From Shewanella sp. 10N.286.48.A6 (GTDB lineage: Bacteria > Pseudomonadota > Gammaproteobacteria > Enterobacterales > Shewanellaceae): a stretch of 64,000 nt of DNA. The stretch is from NCBI RefSeq assembly GCF_002873135.1, contig NZ_MCVI01000001.1:67565-131564 (forward strand), written 5' to 3'. The position numbers and the translations under genes are program-made. Numbering within the stretch: the stretch's first letter is position 1; every line of letters starts with the position of its first letter. The notes below the pieces were generated by a model. That model was not told where the DNA came from and did no database searches. It worked only from the letters and a program-made list of their open reading frames with translations. Shown piece after piece: positions 1 through 9,392 of this stretch.

Positions 1-6
1 TTTTAC

Positions 7-1122
7 TTAGATGCCTTTTAACGGATGGTCATCGGCTTGCCAAGGTGATGTCAGCAATTGGGTCACTGCTTCTGCGGTCACTTCACTTGCATGACTAAAT
101 CGCCATTGTGGATTGCGATCTTTATCAATGAGTAATGCCCTTACCCCTTCACAAAAATCGCCATAGGAGCAGCAATTGACGCTAATACCTAGCTCCCACT
201 TAAAGCACTCTGCTAATGTTTTATTCGTACCTAAGTTGGCTTGAGCAAAAATTAAAAACCAACTTAATGGGCTACCTTTTAAAGCCGTTTTTTGAGCCCG
301 TTTAAGCCAATCTAATTCAGTATCTAAACTGGTGAGTTGATGATGAACCTCTTCTATCTCACCCGACATTAATTGATCAATCTCAGTTTGAAATTGCTCA
401 AGTGGGCTTTGGCCTATTTCAGCTGTGGTATTTTGTTGCTGGGTATTTAACACCATACTTAGCTGCTGATGATTTAACTCAGCATCATCGCTCCAACTGA
501 CGTCAGCAAGGGCATCAAATAACGGCTGTTTATCATCGCTTGCTAAAAAGTGATTGCCCAGCCCAACATGCAAAGCATCGGCGGCATTCATATTATAAGC
601 GGTCAAACCTAAAAATAGGCCTAATTTACCCGGCATACGATTTAAGAAATAACTGCCGCCTACATCAGGGTACAAACCTATGGAAATTTCAGGCATAGCA
701 ATGCGGCTTCGCTCTGTCACCACTCGGTGACTGCCACCCGCCATTAGCCCTAAACCGCCGCCCATAACAATACCATCGCCCCACACCAGCACTGGTTTAC
801 CATACTGATGTAGTAAATAATCTAATTGATACTCTTGGGTGAAAAAATCGCACGCTTCTGCAGTCATGGTATTAGGATTAGCAATCGATGCATGGTAAAT
901 CGCCCTGACATCACCGCCAGCGCAAAAGGCTTTATCCCCTGCGCCATCAAGCACAACAAAAGCAATATCATCATTTTGCTGCCAAGCAAGCAGCTGCTTG
1001 GTCATGGCATTGACCATGTCCAAATTCAAGGCATTCAAGGCCTTTTCAATGTTAAGGGTTACCACCCCAATTGATTTACCAGACAGGGTCCCTAAGGTTT
1101 GAAATATTACATCTTGAGTCAT
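7..1122 (-). CDS. Crotonase-fold 3-hydroxyisobutyryl-CoA hydrolase-like protein
   Basis: A 371-residue crotonase-superfamily enzyme. The oxyanion-hole segments are visible as CAGGD at residues 67-71 and GGGLGLMAGG at 121-130. They are followed by MPEISIGLYPDVGG at 143-156, where E145 and D153 sit at the positions expected for hydrolases of the HIBCH type. The length matches 3-hydroxyisobutyryl-CoA hydrolases (about 350-390 aa) rather than simple enoyl-CoA hydratases (about 260 aa). It would release 3-hydroxyisobutyrate from its CoA ester in valine breakdown. It lies 140 bp downstream of the acyl-CoA dehydrogenase in the same direction, so it is probably co-transcribed. Further genes of the pathway probably continue left of the window. 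An enoyl-CoA hydratase role cannot be fully excluded. Confidence 0.85.
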   Translation of the reverse strand: MTQDVIFQTLGTLSGKSIGVVTLNIEKALNALNLDMVNAMTKQLLAWQQNDDIAFVVLDGAGDKAFCAGGDVRAIYHASIANPNTMTAEACDFFTQEYQLDYLLHQYGKPVLVWGDGIVMGGGLGLMAGGSHRVVTERSRIAMPEISIGLYPDVGGSYFLNRMPGKLGLFLGLTAYNMNAADALHVGLGNHFLASDDKQPLFDALADVSWSDDAELNHQQLSMVLNTQQQNTTAEIGQSPLEQFQTEIDQLMSGEIEEVHHQLTSLDTELDWLKRAQKTALKGSPLSWFLIFAQANLGTNKTLAECFKWELGISVNCCSYGDFCEGVRALLIDKDRNPQWRFSHASEVTAEAVTQLLTSPWQADDHPLKGI

Positions 1123-1262
1123 TAGCCATTATTCCAATTCAGTTTATTGTTTTTAAGGCCTATTCAGGCTCTATTACAGGTAATCCTATCTCTCATTGCG
1201 ATTAGGGTGATGCTCAAGCGGCTAACTTAATTAGCCAGCTTGAAGCCCTCGCCTAATGACAG

Positions 1263-2420
1263 TTACAAAATAGCGTGAGAATTCTCATCTAGTAAACGAC
1301 GAGCAATAATTAAGCGCATAATTTCATTAGTGCCTTCAAGAATTTGATGTACCCGTACATCTCTAAAATGACGCTCTAATGGGTACTCACGAATATAGCC
1401 ATAACCACCATGAATTTGCAGGGCGCTGTCACATACTTGAAAACCAATGTCGGTAGCAAATCGTTTTGCCATTGCGCAGTAAGCTGTGGCTTCTGGATCT
1501 TTTGAATCTAATTTGAAAGCAGCTAAGCGCACCAACTGCCTTGCAGCGACTAACTCTGTCGCCATATCAGCTAACTTAAACTGTAATCCTTGAAATGCCG
1601 CAATGGGCTTACCAAACTGCTTACGTTCATTCATGTATTCTGTGGCACGGCTCAGCGCAGCTTGCGCTGTACCGATAGAACAAGTGGCGATATTAATACG
1701 ACCGCCATCGAGGCCCTTCATGGCAAAAGTGAAACCTTGGCCTTCTTCACCGAGTAAATTAGCCACTGGCACGCGGACATTTTCAAAGGTTATTGAACGT
1801 GTTGGCTGGGCATTCCAGCCCATTTTGTCTTCGGCTTTACCATAGCTTACACCAGCAGTATCTGCTGGAATAGCTATAGCTGAAATACCTTTTGCGCCCG
1901 CTTCGCCTGTACGGCACATCACTACTAATAGCTCAGTTTCACCCGCACCAGAAATAAACACTTTTGAGCCATTAATGATGTAATCATCACCATCACGAAC
2001 CGCTTTAGTCGCAAGTGATGCAGCGTCACTGCCTGCACCCGGCTCTGTTAGACAATATGATGCGAGTAATCGACCTGTGGTTAGACCTTCTGACCACTGC
2101 TGGCGCAATGTTTCACTACCCCAAGTGGTGACCATCCATGTGGCCATATTATGAATAGTCAACATGGCGGTAGTTGCTGTGCAGCCTTGTGATAACTCTT
2201 CAAAAATAATCGACGAATCTAATCGGCTTAGCCCCATTCCACCTTCTGACTCAGGCGAATACAAAGAGCAAAAACCTAGCTCGCCAGCCTTGTGAATTAC
2301 ATCCTTTGGAAAGTGATGCTCTTCATCCCATTTTGCGGCAAAGGGTGCCAGCTCATCTGCGGCAAATTGACGGGCTAATTCTGCGAATTGGCGTTGGTCT
2401 TCGGTTAAATTAAAGTCCAT
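1263..2420 (-). CDS. Acyl-CoA dehydrogenase (isobutyryl/2-methylbutyryl-CoA type)
   Basis: A 385-residue FAD-dependent acyl-CoA dehydrogenase. Visible hallmarks are the YCLTEPGAGSD flavin/substrate segment around residues 122-132 and the C-terminal GGYGYIREYPLERHFRDVRV signature. The catalytic base is expected to be E362 in ILEGTNEIM, a position shared with short/branched-chain acyl-CoA dehydrogenases. It would introduce the alpha-beta double bond in isobutyryl-CoA or 2-methylbutyryl-CoA and pass electrons to ETF. The context, with mmsA and a thiolase upstream and an HIBCH-like gene downstream, supports branched-chain amino acid catabolism. The Shewanella gene is sometimes called ivdC, but the symbol is left blank because paralogues are hard to tell apart by eye. 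Confidence 0.9.
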   Translation of the reverse strand: MDFNLTEDQRQFAELARQFAADELAPFAAKWDEEHHFPKDVIHKAGELGFCSLYSPESEGGMGLSRLDSSIIFEELSQGCTATTAMLTIHNMATWMVTTWGSETLRQQWSEGLTTGRLLASYCLTEPGAGSDAASLATKAVRDGDDYIINGSKVFISGAGETELLVVMCRTGEAGAKGISAIAIPADTAGVSYGKAEDKMGWNAQPTRSITFENVRVPVANLLGEEGQGFTFAMKGLDGGRINIATCSIGTAQAALSRATEYMNERKQFGKPIAAFQGLQFKLADMATELVAARQLVRLAAFKLDSKDPEATAYCAMAKRFATDIGFQVCDSALQIHGGYGYIREYPLERHFRDVRVHQILEGTNEIMRLIIARRLLDENSHAIL

Positions 2421-2662
2421 GGTGTTAATCCTTTTACTATGACTCTTTAGGTCATTTTATGGCTAAACAATCCTGTGCTTTTATGTGAGCGTGTTTGCAA
2501 AAACTGAGTGACTTTTGCAAACTGATTTTTACTAAATGCTTATAGCTAACCGCATTTTAGTTACACGCTATTTGGTTACACGCACAGTGATCATTAAGTG
2601 AGTCTTGTGGTTTGCTTGTCTGAATAATTAACTGGTCTTCTGCCATCAGAAGACCAGTACAT

Positions 2663-4156
2663 TTACTTAAGATTGATGCTCATATTCGGGCCACTCACCA
2701 CTTCGTCATCAAACCATCGTGAAGTGATGGTTTTAGTTTCAGTGTAAAAACGCACCGCTTGTTTACCGTAAGCGTGCTGATCGCCATAGAAACTGCCTTT
2801 CCAACCGGTAAATGAGAAGAATGGTAATGGCACAGGAATTGGCACGTTAATGCCCACTTGGCCCACTTCGATGTGGTGTTGATACTTACGCGCTGCACCG
2901 CCGGATGCGGTAAAAATTGAAGTGCCGTTACCATATGGACTGTTATTGACTAACTCAATGGCGTCATCAAGGTTGTCAGCTTCCATGCAGCACAATACAG
3001 GACCGAAGATCTCTTCTTTATAAATGCTCATATCGGTAGTGACTTTGTCGAACATGGTTGGACCAATCCAGTTACCTGACTCATAGCCCTCAACCGTAAA
3101 GTCGCTACCATCGAGTAAACAGTCCGCGCCTTCAGCTTTACCTTGGGCAATAAGCTTAAGTACACGCTCTTTGGCAGCGGGGCTAATAACTGGGCCATAG
3201 GCGGCATTGTCATCATTCCATAAACCTGGGCGTACTTTTGCTAGTGCTTCTTTAAGCTCTGGGATCCACTCTTTAGCAGCGCCAACAAATACTGCCACTG
3301 AAATCGCCATACAACGTTGACCAGCAGCGCCAACTGATGCGCCAACCATGTTATTGATCACTTGCTGCTTATTAGCATCAGGCATGATCACGCAGTGGTT
3401 TTTCGCGCCAGCAAAGGCTTGAACACGCTTTAAGTTATCAGTAGCCGTTTTGTAAATGTATTGCCCTACAGCCACAGAACCAACAAATGAAATCGCTTTA
3501 ATGTCAGGATCTGCCAACAAAATATCCACCGCGGTTTTATCACCATGAATAAGCTGCAGCACGCCTTTGGGCGCGCCCGCTTCAACAAACAATTCAACTA
3601 AACGCTGCGGCGTCATTGGATCTTGTTCTGAAGGCTTTAAAATAAAGGTATTACCGCAAGCAATCGCTAACGGGAACATCCATAACGGGATCATCGCCGG
3701 GAAGTTAAACGGGGTAATACCCGCACACACCCCTAATGGCTGGGTGTAGCTATAAGTATCAATATTACGCGCCACATTCTCAACGGTTTCGCCCATTAAC
3801 ATTGAGGCGATATTACAAGCATGCTCTGCCACTTCAATACCACGCCAAACATCACCTTTTGCATCTTCAAAGGTTTTACCGGTTTCTTGGGCCAGAATAG
3901 TGGCGATTTCATCGTGATGCTCTTTTAAAAGGTGTTGATAACGGAGCATTACGCGAGCACGCTCTGACACAGGTACTTCTTTCCACGTAGTGAATGCTTG
4001 TTTTGCACTATCTATGGCTTGATTAACTTCTGCAACCGTAGCAGCGTTAATATTGGCAATAACGCTGTTGTTAGCTGGGTTAGTAACATCAATGTTTTGA
4101 CTACCTGTACCTTCGGTGAATTCACCGGCAATATAATGTTTAACTTGTATGGTCAT
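2663..4156 (-). CDS. mmsA: Methylmalonate-semialdehyde dehydrogenase (CoA-acylating)
   Basis: A 497-residue aldehyde dehydrogenase of the MmsA class, the usual length. The catalytic cysteine is C282 in [11 protein letters not shown]. The [14 protein letters not shown] segment around residue 248 is characteristic of CoA-acylating methylmalonate-semialdehyde dehydrogenases. It converts methylmalonate semialdehyde to propionyl-CoA, using NAD+ and CoA, at the end of valine degradation in the cytoplasm. It is the second gene of the leftward cluster, 210 bp after the thiolase and 242 bp before the acyl-CoA dehydrogenase. The spacings are loose for a single operon but the direction and pathway are the same. 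No internal damage is seen. Confidence 0.93.
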   Translation of the reverse strand: MTIQVKHYIAGEFTEGTGSQNIDVTNPANNSVIANINAATVAEVNQAIDSAKQAFTTWKEVPVSERARVMLRYQHLLKEHHDEIATILAQETGKTFEDAKGDVWRGIEVAEHACNIASMLMGETVENVARNIDTYSYTQPLGVCAGITPFNFPAMIPLWMFPLAIACGNTFILKPSEQDPMTPQRLVELFVEAGAPKGVLQLIHGDKTAVDILLADPDIKAISFVGSVAVGQYIYKTATDNLKRVQAFAGAKNHCVIMPDANKQQVINNMVGASVGAAGQRCMAISVAVFVGAAKEWIPELKEALAKVRPGLWNDDNAAYGPVISPAAKERVLKLIAQGKAEGADCLLDGSDFTVEGYESGNWIGPTMFDKVTTDMSIYKEEIFGPVLCCMEADNLDDAIELVNNSPYGNGTSIFTASGGAARKYQHHIEVGQVGINVPIPVPLPFFSFTGWKGSFYGDQHAYGKQAVRFYTETKTITSRWFDDEVVSGPNMSINLK

Positions 4157-4366
4157 CTTGCTTCCTAAATCCTGTTACAGATTATTGTTGAGCCCCAAAG
4201 CTCTTGAGTAATAATAAGCACCAACCAAGCTGTTATTGTTAGCATCACTCTATGATGATTCTTTGCCATAGCCTTTACTGGTGCTTATTTGTTGTTAATA
4301 ACGCCAACATCAAAAGTGACGCAATTAACAACGAGTCTTGTTAAATCTTAATCAATTACAACGAGG

Positions 4367-5569
4367 TTAAACTTCAATCGCCATAGCAGTTGCTTCGCCG
4401 CCGCCAATACATAATGACGCCATACCTTTAGCGGTGCCTTTAGCCAAACCTTTAGCTTGTAGCGCATGGATGAGGGTCACTAATACACGGGCGCCAGAAC
4501 AACCAATTGGATGACCTAATGCACACGCTCCGCCATAGATGTTCACTTTATTGGCATCAAGTTGTAGCTCTTGGATTGCTAACATGGTCACCATGGCAAA
4601 GGCTTCGTTGATTTCAAATAAATCAACATCTGTTTTTGCCCAGTTAACCTTGTCGAATAATTTGTTCATCGCGCCCACTGGCGCTGTGGTAAACATTGAT
4701 GGCTCTTGTGAGTGAGTGCTATGGCCTTTAATCGTGGCCATCACTTCCAAACCTAATGACGCTGCCTTTTCTCGGGTCATTAGCATTACTGCTGCGGCGC
4801 CATCAGAAATCGAGCTTGAGTTGGCGGCGGTAATGGTGCCGTCTTTAGTAAATGCGGGGCGCAATGTCGGGATTTTTTCAGGGCGGGCATTGCCAGGTTG
4901 CTCATCGGTATCAACGGTCACATCTCCACGGCGATTTGCAATGGTAATTGGCACAATTTCAGCTTTAAACGCACCTGAATCAATCGCTTTATTGGCTTTT
5001 TCAAGTGAGCTTAAGGCAAAGTTATCCATTTGCTCTCGGGTGAGGCCGAAATCATCTGCAGCTTTTTGCGCGAATGTGCCCATAGCGCCGCCAGTGTAGG
5101 CATCTTCTAATCCATCAAGAAACATATGGTCTAACACTTTGCCATGCCCCATACGCATACCGCCGCGCGCTTTATCAAGTAAATATGGCGCTTGACTCAT
5201 ACTTTCCATACCACCAGCAATAACCACTTCGCTGCTGCCAGACTTAATTGCATCATGAGCTAACATCACGGTTTTCATGCCTGAACCACAAACCTTATTC
5301 ACGGTTGTTGCGCCAACACTCAAAGGTAGGTCAGCGCCCAATGTCGCTTGTCTTGCTGGCGCTTGACCTAAGCCTGCCGGTAATACACAACCCATAAACA
5401 CTTCATCAATTAAATCAGTATTGATTTGAGTTTGATTGACTAAGCCTTTAATTGCATTGGCCGCTAAGGTTGGCGCTGGTACGGCTGATAGTGCGCCTTG
5501 AAAGCCCCCCATTGCGGTGCGTTTAGCTGCAACAATGACAATATCTTGGGGTGATTGGTCTGTACTCAT
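4367..5569 (-). CDS. Acetyl-CoA acyltransferase (thiolase)
   Basis: A 400-residue biosynthetic/degradative thiolase. All three catalytic elements are visible: the nucleophile C94 in KVCGSGMK, H353 in GGACALGHPIGCSG, and C387 in SLCIGGG. In this setting it should cleave 2-methylacetoacetyl-CoA to acetyl-CoA and propionyl-CoA, the last step of isoleucine degradation. Acetoacetyl-CoA thiolase activity is equally possible from sequence. It is the first gene of the leftward cluster, and the 386-bp region upstream carries a LiuR-like inverted repeat at 5663-5678, about 95 bp before its start codon. The Shewanella gene is referred to as atoB or ivdA depending on the annotation. Confidence 0.9.
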   Translation of the reverse strand: MSTDQSPQDIVIVAAKRTAMGGFQGALSAVPAPTLAANAIKGLVNQTQINTDLIDEVFMGCVLPAGLGQAPARQATLGADLPLSVGATTVNKVCGSGMKTVMLAHDAIKSGSSEVVIAGGMESMSQAPYLLDKARGGMRMGHGKVLDHMFLDGLEDAYTGGAMGTFAQKAADDFGLTREQMDNFALSSLEKANKAIDSGAFKAEIVPITIANRRGDVTVDTDEQPGNARPEKIPTLRPAFTKDGTITAANSSSISDGAAAVMLMTREKAASLGLEVMATIKGHSTHSQEPSMFTTAPVGAMNKLFDKVNWAKTDVDLFEINEAFAMVTMLAIQELQLDANKVNIYGGACALGHPIGCSGARVLVTLIHALQAKGLAKGTAKGMASLCIGGGEATAMAIEV

Positions 5570-5846
5570 AACTTCTCCGGTCTAAACTGCTGGTAAGTAA
5601 GCGGACAAAATCAGCAAAAATGTGATCTAGTTCAACTATAAAATAATAGTTACACTCTGACGTTTACGCTAACGTAAAGCAAGTGGTTTAAATGTGATTA
5701 TCAATAGTGAATATTTTATGAGTGTCACTGAAGATTTACATCAAGCGTAAAGCCCTGATTTAAAATAGCTAAAATGTAATAAATCCCACTAAAAAAGTCA
5801 TAGCCAGCGTTAAATTATCAAGGTGTTTTTGAGGAGATTTGCCATA
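5570..5846. other. Promoter region of the branched-chain degradation cluster
   Basis: A non-coding stretch between the thiolase start codon and the metA terminator. I see one clear inverted repeat (5663-5678) and AT-rich sequence on either side. No small gene is evident. A weak CRP-like half site (TGTGATCTAG, from about 5620) is present but lacks a good second half. Confidence 0.5.
5663..5678. promoter_or_regulatory. LiuR-like (MerR family) operator upstream of the thiolase operon
   Basis: TTTACGCTAACGTAAA is a 16-bp inverted repeat (TTTACG, four-base centre, CGTAAA). As I remember the published reconstruction, LiuR, a MerR-family regulator, controls the ivd/liu branched-chain amino acid degradation genes in Shewanella through sites of this form. 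The position about 95 bp upstream of the first gene of such a cluster fits. The regulator gene itself is not in the window. Confidence 0.6.
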
Positions 5847-5882
5847 AAAAAGGGCGATATCGAAAACGATATCGCCCTTTTT
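5847..5882. terminator. Bidirectional terminator after metA
   Basis: A perfect stem (AAAAAGGGCGATATCG, loop AAAA, and its complement ending in TTTTT). It lies 72 bp beyond the metA stop codon and serves as an intrinsic terminator on the minus strand. The A/T-flanked stem would work in either direction. Confidence 0.85.
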
Positions 5883-5954
5883 ATTAATACTTGTAGCATG
5901 ATGTTTGCCCGAATTTACGCCATATTTTGTTTAAACACCTTAATCAATCTGTGA

Positions 5955-6899
5955 TTAGCTTTTCAATTCCCACGGCGTTCTTGCGCTCATATCTGATAAA
6001 TCATAAGGCGTAAGCTGGTAAACATAGTAGTTAAGCCAGTTGCTCACTAACAAACTGCCATGACTGTGCCAGCGAGCAATGGGCTCTTGGCTTGGATCAT
6101 CATTTCGATAATAGTTTAGCGGCACATCTGGATTTAAATCTTGCGCTAAATCCCGTTGATACTCGTCATTAAGGGTCGATTTTTGATATTCAGGATGACC
6201 CATCACAAATAAGTTTCTGTTATTACGGCTAAGGACAATATAGGCCCCTGCCTCTGCAGATTCAGCTAACACTTCTAAGTCAGGATGCTGCTTAATAAGT
6301 TCTACATCCATTTCAGCAAAACGCGAATGAGGCGCATAAAATTCATCATCAAAGCCCCTAAGTAGCGGGTGCGGCTTTAATGAGCGGCTATGTTTAAATA
6401 CCCCTGAGCGTTTTTTAGCTAATAGTTTTCGGTGTAAATTATAAAGATGGAATAACCCCGCGTGACCTGCCCAGCACAAAAATAATACTGAGGTGACATG
6501 GAGCTGAGACCAATCAATAATTTCTTTAATGTGATCCCAATACACCACATCTTCAAAATCCAGCTGCCCAAGTGGCGCACCGGTAATAATTAACCCATCA
6601 TAATTGTTCGTTTTAACCGCTTCAAAATCCCGATAAAAAGCATTCATATGATCGACAGAAGTATGCTTAGATGCTTTGTCATGAATACGCAATAGGTCAA
6701 CATCCACTTGCAGCGGGGTATTACCTAATAAGCGCAATAGCTGGGTTTCGGTTTCAATTTTATTGGGCATTAAATTTAGAATTAATACCCGCATAGGTCG
6801 AATATCTTGATTTGCAGCGCGAGTTTCCGACATTACAAAGATATTTTCAGACTCTAAGATTTCAGCTGCAGGTAAATCATCTGGAATTCTAACCGGCAT
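5955..6899 (-). CDS. metA: Homoserine O-succinyltransferase
   Basis: A 314-residue protein of the MetA family, full length. The catalytic cysteine is C142 in [11 protein letters not shown]. The His/Glu pair expected for the catalytic triad is H235 and E237 in VMGHPEY. It activates homoserine with an acyl-CoA as the first committed step of methionine biosynthesis. The family includes both succinyl- and acetyl-transferring members, so acyl specificity is inferred from the gammaproteobacterial setting rather than read directly. It is monocistronic, with its own terminator downstream and a small lipoprotein gene upstream in the same direction. Confidence 0.95.
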   Translation of the reverse strand: MPVRIPDDLPAAEILESENIFVMSETRAANQDIRPMRVLILNLMPNKIETETQLLRLLGNTPLQVDVDLLRIHDKASKHTSVDHMNAFYRDFEAVKTNNYDGLIITGAPLGQLDFEDVVYWDHIKEIIDWSQLHVTSVLFLCWAGHAGLFHLYNLHRKLLAKKRSGVFKHSRSLKPHPLLRGFDDEFYAPHSRFAEMDVELIKQHPDLEVLAESAEAGAYIVLSRNNRNLFVMGHPEYQKSTLNDEYQRDLAQDLNPDVPLNYYRNDDPSQEPIARWHSHGSLLVSNWLNYYVYQLTPYDLSDMSARTPWELKS

Positions 6900-6948
6900 A
6901 GGAGCACCTTTTTAATACAAAATAACCCAGTGCATAGCCATGAAACGA

Positions 6949-7359
6949 CTAGCCACCGACTTTATTAACAATCACATTTATGGGCTGTGTCTCATTGACA
7001 TCAATGCTATACGCTTGCGTATTGATAAACCACAGCTTGCCATTTACTTCTATTCGCGCCCCAATTGAGTAACTATGACCAACAATAAATTGGTCTGCAG
7101 CTATTTGAAACTCAAATGCTTGCGGCGCGCTCACTTGTTGGTACACTTTTTCAGCGATAACAATCGCTTTGGTATCTTGCAAAGACACATCCTTCACTTG
7201 CACGGTGAGTATTGCGTTGTCTGGCAATGCCATGCGCTCGCGATAACTCACATCACCACTTATAGACACTAAATGATCTACAGAGCTGCAGCCGAATAAT
7301 CCGCTTAGCAACACTAATTGAATACATGCTTTGCTGATAAATGCTTTGATGATGTTCAT
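6949..7359 (-). CDS. YbaY/YscW-type lipoprotein
   Basis: A 136-residue predicted outer-membrane or periplasmic lipoprotein. The signal peptide runs to a lipobox, LFGC, with the lipidated cysteine at C24. The mature part contains the pattern seen in YbaY-like proteins (ISGDVSYRERMALPDNAILTV, then a beta-rich repeat ending near the C terminus). These are grouped with the YscW pilotin-like family. The function of YbaY is not established. It is 49 bp upstream of metA on the same strand, but there is no obvious functional link. Confidence 0.75.
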   Translation of the reverse strand: MNIIKAFISKACIQLVLLSGLFGCSSVDHLVSISGDVSYRERMALPDNAILTVQVKDVSLQDTKAIVIAEKVYQQVSAPQAFEFQIAADQFIVGHSYSIGARIEVNGKLWFINTQAYSIDVNETQPINVIVNKVGG

Positions 7360-7485
7360 ATATCCTGTCCTTATAATACATTAAGACTTCTAGAAGTCTA
7401 TACGTCTCATATTGAATAATATTCTTGCTTGTTATCCCTCGCAGTTGTTTTTATCATAGGCCATCATTTCGTCGTCTAAAAGCAC

Positions 7486-8226
7486 ATGACTACAGCAAAC
7501 GCAATAATAGTGGGCGCTAGCTCACACCTTAGTAAAGAAATCGCCCGTCAATTAGCCGAGCAGAAAGTTTCTCTAGTGCTATTTGTACAAGATCCCGATG
7601 CCATGGCCGAGTTTGCCGCAAGCTTACCGACAAAAGTTGATGTGCTACCGTTAGATATTGAGAATCCAGCAGCCATAATCAGCCAGCTTGAAAAAGTTTG
7701 GCTAAGCCTTGATGGGGCACATTTAGTATTAGTTAATACCGGCCTAAATGGATATAGCGAAGCACTGCCTTGGGAGCTGGAGCAAGATATCATTGATGTT
7801 AATGTTCGAGGTTTTGCAGCAATTTGTAATACCACATTCAGGCTGATGCGTGAGCAAGGTTACGGTCAAATTGCGGCAATTAATTCTATTGCCGGTTTAC
7901 GCGGTGGTCCTAGTGTGGCTTACCATGCATCAAAGGCTTTTGCGCAAAATTATTTTGAAGGTTTGAGCATGCACGCCCAACGATTAAAACTGCCGATAAC
8001 AATTACCGATATTCAACTGGGGTTATTGGACAAGGCAGCTATGCAACAAAGTAAACTGTGGTTACCTCCGCTACCTAAAGTCGCTAAACAAATTATCGTT
8101 GCAATGCAAAAAGGTAAGCGCAAAGTCTATGTCACTAAACGCTGGCGTTTAGTTGCTTGGCTAACGCTTTTACTACCTGAGTTTATTTATAATACCCGTC
8201 ACTGGAAAAATAAAAAGAAGAAATAG
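7486..8226 (+). CDS. Short-chain dehydrogenase/reductase family protein
   Basis: A 246-residue SDR-fold oxidoreductase. The catalytic Y146-x3-K150 pair is in AYHASKAFAQ and the active-site serine is S134 in AAINSIAGL. The nucleotide-binding loop reads GASSHLSKEIA (residues 10-20) instead of the usual TGxxxGIG, and VNTG stands where NNAG is typical. These are common in the classical SDR branch that includes YbbO/YqjQ-like enzymes. A basic C-terminal tail after a hydrophobic segment (about residues 218-232) may bind the membrane. The substrate is unknown. It is divergent from the lipoprotein gene and ends at a strong shared terminator with ompW. Confidence 0.8.
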   Translation: MTTANAIIVGASSHLSKEIARQLAEQKVSLVLFVQDPDAMAEFAASLPTKVDVLPLDIENPAAIISQLEKVWLSLDGAHLVLVNTGLNGYSEALPWELEQDIIDVNVRGFAAICNTTFRLMREQGYGQIAAINSIAGLRGGPSVAYHASKAFAQNYFEGLSMHAQRLKLPITITDIQLGLLDKAAMQQSKLWLPPLPKVAKQIIVAMQKGKRKVYVTKRWRLVAWLTLLLPEFIYNTRHWKNKKKK

Positions 8227-8247
8227 CTTATTCAGTTATTAACTCAC

Positions 8248-8282
8248 ATAAAAAAACAGGAGCTTAGCTCCTGTTTTTTTAT
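8248..8282. terminator. Bidirectional terminator between the SDR gene and ompW
   Basis: A near-symmetrical hairpin with CAGGAGC/GCTCCTG as its core and A7/T7 flanks. It sits between convergent genes, with the SDR gene ending at 8226 and ompW at 8304, so it can serve both. Confidence 0.9.
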
Positions 8283-8303
8283 GATCTAAATATTGTTCAA
8301 ATA

Positions 8304-8951
8304 TTAGAAGGTGTAACCAATACTGACCATGTATACCCATGGATCAATATCGACAGTCACTTCAGGGTATGCAGCTTCACCGGCATTGAAATTAACATCA
8401 GTAGAGATATCAGCGTACCAAACAGACGCATTCACTAACCAGTTATTATTTACTTGGTAATCCAGACCGACTTGAGCAGCGGCTCCCCAAGAGTTACTTA
8501 AACTTAAACTGTTTAGCTCAAGCGCCGTTTCATTAGTAATTTCGTTATCATAAAAGTTAGTAAAATTAACACCTACACCAATATAAGGACGCAGTTTTGA
8601 TTGTGAATCACCGAAGTAATATTGCGCCACTAATGTCGGTGGTAACTGCTTAGTTTCTGCAATTTTCCCTACACCTTCAAGCGAGATATTATGTGAAAAT
8701 GGTGTTGCAGCCAACAACTCTACAGCCCAGTTATCAGTTAGCATATAAGTAAAGTTCAAACCAACTTGAGTATTATCATCGACAGAAAATTCAGATATAC
8801 CAGCAATCACAGGACTAGACTCATTTGGCACAACCGCTACCGCACCAACACGAAAGATAAAATCACCAGCTTGATGAGCAACCGCAGCTGAAGAAACACC
8901 TGCAGATAATAAACTGGCAGCAACTAGACTAAGGGCTATTTTTTTATTCAT
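8304..8951 (-). CDS. ompW: OmpW family outer-membrane protein
   Basis: A 215-residue beta-barrel precursor. It has a Sec signal peptide (about residues 1-25, ending SSAAVAHQ), an early FRVGAVAVVPNES strand typical of OmpW, and a terminal aromatic residue in the final strand (YMVSIGYTF) for BAM recognition. OmpW forms a narrow eight-stranded channel, and in enterobacteria it is induced when cells shift to anaerobic growth. A perfect FNR-type box lies about 93 bp upstream of the start, consistent with such control here by the Shewanella FNR homologue EtrA. Confidence 0.92.
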   Translation of the reverse strand: MNKKIALSLVAASLLSAGVSSAAVAHQAGDFIFRVGAVAVVPNESSPVIAGISEFSVDDNTQVGLNFTYMLTDNWAVELLAATPFSHNISLEGVGKIAETKQLPPTLVAQYYFGDSQSKLRPYIGVGVNFTNFYDNEITNETALELNSLSLSNSWGAAAQVGLDYQVNNNWLVNASVWYADISTDVNFNAGEAAYPEVTVDIDPWVYMVSIGYTF

Positions 8952-9392
8952 TATGACAACTCCATGTGTACAACATAATTAGCGCTTTCGATAAACACCT
9001 TTAACAATTGCCGCTACACTGCCAGATAAAACCTTTAACAATCTTGATCCAGATCAACAAAGCTATTTACATCAAACTAGGTATAACGCTTTATTGACTT
9101 AGATCACATTTAGCTTGAACTTTGTCTACTAAGAAGCTTTTAAAATGCCAGTTTAACTGATGAAAACGTTGATTTTTTAACCAGGCACTTTCATGAGCAA
9201 AGTATGAGCCTGATATTAACTAAGCAATAACTATTTACCTTTTTGTAACATTTAATAGCGGTATTGCTTGTTAAGCAATCCTATAAAAATTCTGCCTATT
9301 AAAGCCTGTCTATAAAAAGACTCATAAAATAAACGCCGCTGCCAATGATTAAAAGATAAACCCCCTCAATTGTTGTTACAAAGGTGCTACCC
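8952..9392. other. Intergenic region upstream of ompW and the 9393 gene
   Basis: About 440 bp between divergent genes. Apart from the FNR-type box at 9044-9057 and a CRP-like half site in AAATGTGATC (minus strand, near 9107), I see AT-rich sequence with no supported gene. Confidence 0.5.
9044..9057. promoter_or_regulatory. FNR/EtrA-type box upstream of ompW
   Basis: TTGATCCAGATCAA is an exact match to the FNR consensus TTGAT-N4-ATCAA. It lies about 93 bp upstream of the ompW start codon. ompW regulation by FNR is known in enterobacteria, so anaerobic control is a reasonable inference here. Confidence 0.75.
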
